Both the position numbers and the translations under genes were made by a program. This document shows, one piece after another, positions 1-4,114 of a stretch of 8,863 bases of DNA (within the stretch, counting starts at the first letter, position 1; every line of letters begins with the position of its first letter). The stretch is from assembly GCA_021787175.1 (NCBI GenBank), contig JAJYMF010000017.1, forward strand, positions 1 through 8,863, read 5' to 3'. The DNA is from Pseudomonadota bacterium. Lineage in GTDB: Bacteria; Pseudomonadota; Gammaproteobacteria; Xanthomonadales; Rhodanobacteraceae. The notes beneath the pieces are model-generated. The model ran no database searches, was not told the origin of the DNA, and saw only the letters and a list, made by a program, of their open reading frames with translations.

Positions 1-5
1 CTCAT
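1..5 (-). CDS. First codon of the next minus-strand gene, probably acireductone dioxygenase (partial)
   Basis: Only ATG plus two bases (ATGAG) is inside the window. The ATG shares four bases with the mtnB stop (ATGA, bases 5-2). A strong ribosome site, GAGGAG, lies at bases 20-15 inside the end of mtnB with a 9-nt spacer, so a coupled downstream gene is likely. In methionine salvage operons the gene after mtnB is often mtnD, whose product commonly starts Met-Ser, compatible with ATG AG. The identity is inferred from context only, since no protein sequence can be read. Confidence 0.4.
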
Positions 6-649
6 GACGACAGTCTCCTCAGGTCGAGTTCGCAACCCAGCAGGAAATCCAGGGCCTCAAGATGCCGCAGCGCCTCGGTCAGGTCGCGTCCCCAGGCGTA
101 GAGTCCGTGGCCGTCGATCAGATACCCGTTCAGCGGCTTGCCGGCGTCGAGCCAGGCATCGACGTGGGCCACCAGCTCGGGCATGTGCTGGGTATTGGGA
201 AACACCGGTAGCTCGAGCACGCCGGCATGGGTGGTGTGGCCGCTGATGGCTTTCTGCAGCTCCCAGCCCTCGAAGCGCACGCTGCCGGCGCCCGCATACA
301 GGCGCGAGGCGACGGTCTGCGTGCGCGAATGGGTGTGCAGGACCGCGCCGGCATCGGCGAGGCGCCGATAGATCTGCACGTGCAGAGCGGTTTCGGCCGA
401 CGGGCGCTGTCGCGCATCCAGGGCGTTGCCCGCGGCATCGATCAGCATGATATCCGCGGCGTCCAGCCGCCCCTTGTCGCGGCCCGAGACGGTGATGGCG
501 ATGCGGTCGTGGTCGACGCGAGCCGAGAAATTGCTGCTGGTGGCCGGCGTCCAGCCGCGCGCGGCCAGATCGCGGCCGACCTCGGCCAGCGCGGTGCGCA
601 GCTGCAGCAGCCGGCCATCGTCAGAGGTGGAGTGGGCGGCGGAGATCAT
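2..649 (-). CDS. mtnB: Methylthioribulose-1-phosphate dehydratase (MtnB)
   Basis: This 215-residue cytoplasmic protein is a class II aldolase-fold enzyme that dehydrates 5-methylthioribulose 1-phosphate to the diketo intermediate of methionine salvage. The full family pattern is visible: the substrate-loop ATSSNFSAR (36-44), the phosphate/active-site segment RPSAETALH (82-90) with the likely catalytic Glu86, the zinc pair in LHTHSRT (His105, His107) and the third zinc ligand in DGHGLY (His181). Length matches the family (about 200-215). The ATG at 649 is chosen because an in-frame TAG lies five codons upstream (664-662) and the extended -10 promoter at 684-676 sits just before it. No strong Shine-Dalgarno is seen. 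The stop overlaps the next gene by four bases, implying translational coupling. Related fuculose-phosphate aldolases share the fold, but the RPSAET and SSNFS segments favour MtnB. Confidence 0.93.
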   Translation of the reverse strand: MISAAHSTSDDGRLLQLRTALAEVGRDLAARGWTPATSSNFSARVDHDRIAITVSGRDKGRLDAADIMLIDAAGNALDARQRPSAETALHVQIYRRLADAGAVLHTHSRTQTVASRLYAGAGSVRFEGWELQKAISGHTTHAGVLELPVFPNTQHMPELVAHVDAWLDAGKPLNGYLIDGHGLYAWGRDLTEALRHLEALDFLLGCELDLRRLSS

Positions 650-675
650 GCGTTTGGCCGTCTAAACCGGCGGCC

Positions 676-684
676 ACTATAGCA
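676..684 (-). promoter_or_regulatory. Extended -10 promoter element for mtnB
   Basis: On the minus strand the sequence reads TGCTATAGT: an extended -10 (TG-N-TATAGT, five of six matches to TATAAT). It ends 26 bases before the mtnB ATG, giving a leader of about 20 nt. No good -35 lies at the usual spacing, as expected for an extended -10 promoter. A 5-bp hairpin (656-660 with 671-675) sits in or near the leader. Prediction from pattern only. Confidence 0.55.
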
Positions 685-691
685 TGCGAGG

Positions 692-814
692 TTGACATTC
701 CTGACTGGCAGGCGACGCGAGCGCGAATCGTTCGCGCCTAGGCGGAAATCGCTGGCGTAGGATCGCCGCATCGGCGGCACTGCAAGGCCGCCGGTCTTTC
801 CTCTCCATGGAGAC
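692..814 (+). promoter_or_regulatory. Upstream region of the HiPIP gene: possible -35 and two small hairpins
   Basis: A perfect TTGACA stands at 692-697, but no convincing -10 follows at 16-18 bp, so it may be chance. At 721-737 a perfect inverted repeat GCGCGAA-TCG-TTCGCGC could be an operator or leader hairpin. A second one (765-769 with 774-778, 4-nt loop) lies further down. The ribosome site GGAG at 809-812 is 8 nt from the ATG at 821. The start point of transcription cannot be placed with certainty. Confidence 0.3.
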
Positions 815-820
815 GTGCGC

Positions 821-1165
821 ATGTCGAACCACGATCACAATGCCGAATCGCGTCGGCGCTTTCTCAAGATCGCCGCCGGCACGGCCGCCGCTGCGGCGAT
901 GGCCGGCGTGCTGCCGAAGGTCGCGCGGTCGGCCGGTCTGCCGCATCTGAGCCCGACGGACCCCGCCGCCGTGGCGCTGGGCTACGTCGAGAACACCGCC
1001 AAGGCCGATCAGGCCAAGTATCCCAACCACAAGACCAGCCAGGACTGCAGCAACTGCAACTTCTACAAGGGTGCCGCCGGCGCCGCGTGGGGGCCGTGCC
1101 AGCTGTTCCCGGGCAAGGACGTCAACGCCAAGGGTTGGTGCTCGGCGCACGCGCCGAAAGCCTGA
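821..1165 (+). CDS. hip: High-potential iron-sulfur protein (HiPIP), Tat-exported
   Basis: The 114-residue precursor is a periplasmic one-electron carrier with a single [4Fe-4S](3+/2+) cluster. In non-phototrophs such proteins feed terminal oxidases or similar acceptors. A consensus Tat motif SRRRFLK (10-16) is followed by an Ala-rich hydrophobic stretch (18-30) and a probable cleavage near residue 38 (ARSA-GL), leaving about 76 residues. The mature part carries the four cluster cysteines in family spacing, Cys76, Cys79, Cys93 and Cys107, within CSNCNFY, WGPCQLFPGK and NAKGWCSA. The Tat signal fits a cofactor inserted before export. ATG 821 is preferred to the in-frame GTG at 815 because GGAG (809-812) is 8 nt from the ATG but only 2 nt from the GTG. 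The gene stands alone, divergent from mtnB and closed by its own terminator. Identification is firm; the redox partner is not shown by the neighbours. Confidence 0.96.
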   Translation: MSNHDHNAESRRRFLKIAAGTAAAAAMAGVLPKVARSAGLPHLSPTDPAAVALGYVENTAKADQAKYPNHKTSQDCSNCNFYKGAAGAAWGPCQLFPGKDVNAKGWCSAHAPKA

Positions 1166-1185
1166 GACCCCGCTGCTCGTCCCGA

Positions 1186-1218
1186 CGAAAGCCGGCCACG
1201 CGCCGGCTTTCGCGTTTT
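1186..1218 (+). terminator. Rho-independent terminator after the HiPIP gene
   Basis: A perfect 11-bp stem (CGAAAGCCGGC at 1186-1196 with GCCGGCTTTCG at 1202-1212) encloses a 5-nt loop and is followed by CGTTTTCG. It begins 21 nt after the HiPIP stop. The T run is short (1215-1218). On the opposite strand the stem could also stop transcripts arriving from the right, though no T run follows on that side. Confidence 0.75.
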
Positions 1219-1264
1219 CGCGGTGAGCAAACGCCGCGGGTCAGGGACGGGCTGTGCGAAATGA

Positions 1265-1390
1265 TCAGGTGATGCCCGCCGGGATCGACGCCAGCGTGCG
1301 CGTGCAGCGGACAAACGGCGGCCCGGGCGCGACAGGGCGGGAGCTGATCGCCTGCCGCGGCCGGGCCGCGAGTCGGGGGCCCACTGCCAT
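1265..1390 (-). CDS. Possible 41-residue small protein, function unknown
   Basis: The start signals are better than those of several real genes here: GGAGG (1400-1396) is 5 nt from ATG (1390-1388), and a sigma70-like promoter lies just upstream. The frame ends in TGA at 1267-1265. The peptide begins MAVGPRLAARPRQAISS, is basic and Arg/Pro/Ala-rich, has one Cys, no signal peptide and no membrane segment, and I recognise no family. Composition resembles random translation of GC-rich DNA, so the transcript might be a small RNA or a relic of a gene whose 5' end survives. The inverted repeat at 1212-1186 could end the transcript. The reading frame is directly seen; expression is inference. Confidence 0.25.
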   Translation of the reverse strand: MAVGPRLAARPRQAISSRPVAPGPPFVRCTRTLASIPAGIT

Positions 1391-1409
1391 GGAAACCTCC
1401 GAGCGGGGG

Positions 1410-1437
1410 ATCATAGCGCGGGTCACGATGGTGTCCA
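1410..1437 (-). promoter_or_regulatory. Sigma70-like promoter in the gap (orphan)
   Basis: Minus strand: TGGACA (1437-1432, five of six to TTGACA), 16-bp spacer, TATGAT (1415-1410, five of six to TATAAT). The predicted start near 1403 lies just before the GGAGG at 1400-1396, giving a very short leader for the 41-codon frame. The -35 overlaps one of two GATTGGA direct repeats (1440-1434 and 1465-1459, 25 bp apart), which could be activator half-sites. This is one of the best-formed promoters in the window, yet it serves no recognised gene. Confidence 0.45.
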
Positions 1438-1497
1438 ATCCGCGGCGACGGACGGCGCTCCAATCGTCCGATAGGCTTATTCAAAATCAATGGGATA

Positions 1498-1525
1498 GGT
1501 CGATATTTGTAAAGTGAAATCGACC
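1498..1525. repeat. Inverted repeat (7-bp stem) abutting a longer hairpin
   Basis: GGTCGAT (1498-1504) pairs perfectly with ATCGACC (1519-1525) around a 14-nt AT-rich loop. The outer end touches the next hairpin with no base between (1525/1526). The spacing suits either an RNA hairpin or a dyad operator. Confidence 0.5.
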
Positions 1526-1563
1526 TCCGAGGCATCCATACCTTTGCGTATGGATGCCTCGGA
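1526..1563. repeat. Perfect 16-bp inverted repeat, 6-nt loop; possible terminator of the permease gene
   Basis: Bases 1526-1541 (TCCGAGGCATCCATAC) pair without mismatch with 1548-1563 around a 6-nt loop. It begins 33 bp beyond the permease stop, the usual place for a terminator of that minus-strand gene. On that strand the hairpin is followed by GGTCGATTTCACTTTAC, T-rich but not a proper T run, so termination efficiency is uncertain. The stem is the longest perfect dyad I found in the window. Confidence 0.6.
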
Positions 1564-1596
1564 TGCTTGCCCGGAGGGTGATTTGCCGGGCGCCCG

Positions 1597-3084
1597 TCAG
1601 CTCTTGCCGCGCGCCATCTCGCTGTGGCGGATGCCGTACAGCAGATAGACGACCATGCCGACCGCGGCCCAGACCAGGAACCAGATCTGGGTCAGCGCCT
1701 GCAGGCTGAAGAACAGCACGGCGCAACCGATCAGTCCGCCGAGACAGACCGGCCAGACCAGCGCGTTGGGGATGCGGAACGGTCGCGGCCGGTCGGGCTG
1801 CTTGTAGCGCAGGATCAGGACACCCAGGGACACCATTGCGAAGGCGAACAGCGTACCGGTGTTGGAGATGTCCGCCAGCAGGCCGACCGGGAACAGCGCC
1901 GAGAACAGCGCGACGGACACGCCGGTGATGATGGTGATGACGTGCGGGGTGCGGAACCGCGGATGCACCTTGGACAGTCCCTGCGGCAGCAGGCCGTCGC
2001 GCGACATGGTGAAGAAGATGCGGGTCTGGCCGTAGATCATCATCAGGATGACCGAGGGCAGGGCGATACTCGCGGCCAGCGCGACCAGATTGCCGACCGA
2101 GGGGAAGCCCAGGTCCTTGAGCACGAAGGCCAGCGCCTCCTTGCTGCAGACCAGATTGTGCGCATGCGCGCAGGCGGCGGCCATGGCCGGGCTGCCCGGC
2201 AGCAGGGTCTGGCCGTTGACGGTCATCGGCTGGGCGCCCACCGAACCGACCGCGCCGTAGCCCACCAGGATGTAGAACACCGTGCAGACCAGCAGCGAGC
2301 CGATCAGGCCGATGGGAATGTTGCGGTTGGGGTTCTTGGTTTCCTCGGCCGCGGTGGATACCGCATCAAAGCCGACGTAGGCAAAGAAGATCGATGCCGC
2401 CGCGCCCAGCACACCGAAGCCGCCGCCGCCGATCGGGCTGCCCCAGCCGACCGGCAGGAACGGGTGGAAGTTCGCCGTCTTCACCGCAGGCACCGCGACG
2501 AAGATGAAGGCCACCAGCGCCGAGACCTTGATCAGCACGAGCACGGCGTTGACCTTGGCGCTCTCGCTGGTGCCGATCACCAGCAGTCCGGTGACGACCA
2601 GCGAGATCAGCGCCGCGACCAGGTTGAAGCTGCCGCCGCCGAAGGGTCCCGAGCGCAGGAAATCCGGCAAGGGGAAGCCCCAGGTCTGCAGCAGTCCGTT
2701 GAAGTAGCCGGACCAGCCGACCGCGACCGCGCCGGCGGAGACCGCGTATTCGAGGATCAGCGCCCAGCCCACGATCCAGGCGACGGCCTCGCCCATCACC
2801 GCATAGGAATAGGTGTAGGCCGAGCCCGCCACCGGCACCATCGCCGCCAGTTCGGCATAGGCCAGCGCCGCCAGGCCGCAGACGACCGCCGCGATCACGA
2901 ACGAGATCATCATGCCGGGGCCGGCCTTCTGCGCCGCCTCGGCGGTGAGCACGAAGATGCCGGTGCCGATGATCGCGCCGATGCCGAGCATGGTCAGCTG
3001 AAAGGCGCCCAGCTGGCGCGTGAGGCTTTTCTTCTCCGCCGTGGCGAGGATCTGGTCGAGCGGTTTGACACGCCAAAAGATCAT
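1597..3084 (-). CDS. Amino-acid permease, APC superfamily (CAT/YhdG type)
   Basis: This 495-residue inner-membrane secondary transporter probably imports an amino acid by proton symport. About twelve hydrophobic segments are visible (roughly 27-47, 57-80, 95-125, 153-173, 178-200, 224-245, 256-282, 330-352, 383-404, 407-426, 442-460, 465-484). Family landmarks are the broken first helix GIGAIIGTGIF (34-44), the sixth-helix segment FFAYVGFDAVSTAAEETKNP (233-252) and YGQTRIFFTMSRDGLLP (351-367), all typical of the cationic amino acid transporter branch. Exact substrate cannot be read from sequence. The ATG at 3084 is chosen for GGGAG (3095-3091) with a 6-nt spacer and because the family begins with a short cytoplasmic tail. 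The frame stays open to 3711, but that extension is antisense to the Nudix gene. Oddity: a long loop (284-328) between helices 7 and 8 carries Cys305 and Cys313. Divergent from the Nudix gene. Confidence 0.92.
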   Translation of the reverse strand: MIFWRVKPLDQILATAEKKSLTRQLGAFQLTMLGIGAIIGTGIFVLTAEAAQKAGPGMMISFVIAAVVCGLAALAYAELAAMVPVAGSAYTYSYAVMGEAVAWIVGWALILEYAVSAGAVAVGWSGYFNGLLQTWGFPLPDFLRSGPFGGGSFNLVAALISLVVTGLLVIGTSESAKVNAVLVLIKVSALVAFIFVAVPAVKTANFHPFLPVGWGSPIGGGGFGVLGAAASIFFAYVGFDAVSTAAEETKNPNRNIPIGLIGSLLVCTVFYILVGYGAVGSVGAQPMTVNGQTLLPGSPAMAAACAHAHNLVCSKEALAFVLKDLGFPSVGNLVALAASIALPSVILMMIYGQTRIFFTMSRDGLLPQGLSKVHPRFRTPHVITIITGVSVALFSALFPVGLLADISNTGTLFAFAMVSLGVLILRYKQPDRPRPFRIPNALVWPVCLGGLIGCAVLFFSLQALTQIWFLVWAAVGMVVYLLYGIRHSEMARGKS

Positions 3085-3315
3085 TGCAAGCTCCCGCTGC
3101 GCGCTGCCGGTGGGTCGCGTAAGGACACTGTCGGCGCGTGTCTGGTTGATGGGGTGATGGACCGGGAGGCGCGCATCCCGCTGCCGGGTGGTGCGCTGCC
3201 CCGCGCGCAACCGGATCTTCGCCTCCCGCCCCGCGCGCCGCGCTACCTTACGCAGCCTGCCGCCGCACGGCAACCGCGCTGCAACATCACGCCGCCGCAA
3301 ACTTCCGGATCCCGC
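3085..3315. other. 231-bp divergent gap between permease and Nudix genes
   Basis: Promoters for both genes should lie here, but no site stands out. The best plus-strand -10-like sequence is TACCTT (3244-3249) without a good -35 at normal spacing. The only firm signal is the permease ribosome site at 3095-3091. No recognisable gene is present. Confidence 0.4.
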
Positions 3316-3888
3316 ATGCACGCTCTCTCGCCACGCATACCCCTGCACCACGCTTTCGAGATCTACGCGCAAGTCCATCGCGACGAGGCCGCCACGGTCG
3401 CGCTGTTTAGCGGTTTTCTCGCCGACCACCCGCAGTGTTTCGAGCGCGCGCTGGAGCACGGGCATTTCACCGGCTCGGCCTGGCTGGTCAGCGCCGACGG
3501 GCAGCGCGTGCTGCTGACCCATCACCGCAAGCTCCGCCGCTGGCTGCAACCGGGCGGGCACGCGGATGGCGATCCGGACCTGGCCCGTGTCGCGCTGCGC
3601 GAGGCGCAAGAGGAGTCGGGCCTGACGCGGCTGGCGCTCGACGGTGAGGACATCTTCGATCTCGACCGGCACCGCATCCCCGCGCGCGGCGTCGAGCCGG
3701 AGCACTGGCACTACGACGTGCGTTATGTGGTGCGCGCCGGGCCGGACGAAAACTTCGCCGTCAGCGCCGAATCGCTGGCGCTGGCGTGGCGCCCGGTGAT
3801 CGGGGTCGTCGCTGATGCCGAGGCAGACGAATCAGTGCGGCGCATGGCGGTCAAGTGGTTGCGACGGGCGGCGAGCAGTGAGAGGTGA
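3316..3888 (+). CDS. Nudix hydrolase with a variant Nudix box
   Basis: The 190-residue soluble protein has a Nudix fold preceded by a helical N-terminal region (1-50). Nudix enzymes cleave nucleoside diphosphates linked to another group, using metal bound by the REXXEE helix. The box occupies residues 81-103: Gly81, Arg95-Glu96, Glu99-Glu100 and Gly102 are present, so the metal site looks intact, but the upstream Glu of GX5E is Pro87 (HADGDPDLARVAL). From memory this GGHADGD-type box is a recurrent subfamily variant; substrate unknown. LQPGGHADGD (77-86) and the downstream AWRPV (157-161) fit the family. The ATG at 3316 lacks a clear Shine-Dalgarno and the frame is open far upstream, so the N-terminus is uncertain. 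The last residues (AASSER) and the stop are encoded by a 7-bp tandem repeat array. Convergent with parE, divergent from the permease. Confidence 0.88.
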   Translation: MHALSPRIPLHHAFEIYAQVHRDEAATVALFSGFLADHPQCFERALEHGHFTGSAWLVSADGQRVLLTHHRKLRRWLQPGGHADGDPDLARVALREAQEESGLTRLALDGEDIFDLDRHRIPARGVEPEHWHYDVRYVVRAGPDENFAVSAESLALAWRPVIGVVADAEADESVRRMAVKWLRRAASSER

Positions 3889-3925
3889 ACGGTGAGTGGT
3901 GAGCGGTGAGCAGTGAGCAGTGAGC
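3870..3925 (+). repeat. Heptamer tandem array, eight units of RGTGAGC
   Basis: Eight consecutive 7-bp units: GGCGAGC, AGTGAGA, GGTGAAC, GGTGAGT, GGTGAGC, GGTGAGC, AGTGAGC, AGTGAGC. The first two and part of the third lie in the Nudix coding end, and the Nudix TGA (3886-3888) is within the third unit. Later units are more uniform than the first three, suggesting growth from the distal side. Unit length is not a multiple of three, so copy-number change inside the coding part would shift the frame. Confidence 0.85.
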
Positions 3926-3938
3926 AGAAAGAGCAGGC

Positions 3939-4040
3939 TGTCATCCTGAGCGAAGCGAAGGATCTTTCCGCCCGATCACGTTTCGGCACAGCTCACCCGC
4001 GTGCCGGCGAAACAGACCCTTCGCTACGCTCAGGGTGACA
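3939..4040. repeat. Imperfect 26-bp inverted repeat with 50-bp spacer (REP/MITE-like)
   Basis: Left arm 3939-3964 and right arm 4015-4040 match as reverse complements at 23 of 26 positions. The core is CCTGAGCGAAGCGAAGG on the left and CCTTCGCTACGCTCAGG on the right. The 50-bp middle (3965-4014) has no reading frame of note. To my knowledge this core is a widely dispersed bacterial intergenic repeat, often found in inverted pairs. No target-site duplication is evident at the arm ends. It sits between converging genes, so a role as a bidirectional transcription barrier is possible but not shown. Confidence 0.75.
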
Positions 4041-4049
4041 AGCTTGAAT

Positions 4050-4105
4050 CCGAGTCCCGAGTCCCGAGTCCCGAGTCCCGAGTCCCGAGCCCCGAGTCCC
4101 GAGCC
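4050..4105 (+). repeat. Heptamer tandem array, eight units of CCGAGTC
   Basis: Eight consecutive 7-bp units: five CCGAGTC, then CCGAGCC, CCGAGTC, CCGAGCC. It ends 9 bp before the parE stop codon. Unit length and copy number equal those of the array at 3870-3925, but the unit sequence differs on either strand. High identity between units implies recent slippage. Confidence 0.88.
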
Positions 4106-4114
4106 CGGCTCCCC

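Larger units (their letters stand above)
1166..1596. other. 431-bp gap without a recognised gene, between HiPIP and the permease
   Basis: Contents in order: the HiPIP terminator (1186-1218); a 41-codon minus-strand frame with ribosome site and promoter (1265-1437); short direct repeats TCCAATC (1434-1440, 1459-1465) and CAAT-N-GATAGG (1461-1475, 1488-1499); and an AT-rich patch (about 1475-1560) holding two adjoining hairpins. The patch is clearly poorer in G+C than the surrounding DNA. No protein fragment of a known family is recognisable in any frame. It may be a regulatory or small-RNA locus, or the remains of a lost gene. Confidence 0.5.

Noticed and set aside
1471..1508. OxyR operator
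   Set aside because: ATAG half sites are present but 24 bp apart without the matching CTAT half sites at the expected 11-bp steps; kept only as generic direct repeats.
1254..1517. An 87-codon plus-strand frame in the gap
   Set aside because: GTG start without a proper ribosome site, no recognisable family, and it overlaps the better-signalled minus-strand unit.
1122..1535. A 137-codon minus-strand frame covering the gap
   Set aside because: It starts inside a hairpin, crosses the HiPIP terminator and coding end, and has no ribosome site or family features.
3085..3711. In-frame N-terminal extension of the permease to 3711
   Set aside because: Antisense to the Nudix gene; the family starts near 3084, where a ribosome site is present.
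1624..3888. A 754-codon plus-strand open frame running antisense through the permease and into the Nudix gene
   Set aside because: Only the part from 3316 encodes a recognisable protein. The rest is Asp/Arg/Gln/His-rich antisense translation of GC-rich codons, mirror of a well-supported permease.
3723..3989. An 88-codon minus-strand frame over the repeat cluster
   Set aside because: Translation of the heptamer array and antisense Nudix; such repeat-derived frames are commonly mispredicted.
3870..4105. CRISPR array
   Set aside because: The units are 7 bp, contiguous and without unique spacers; there are no cas genes.
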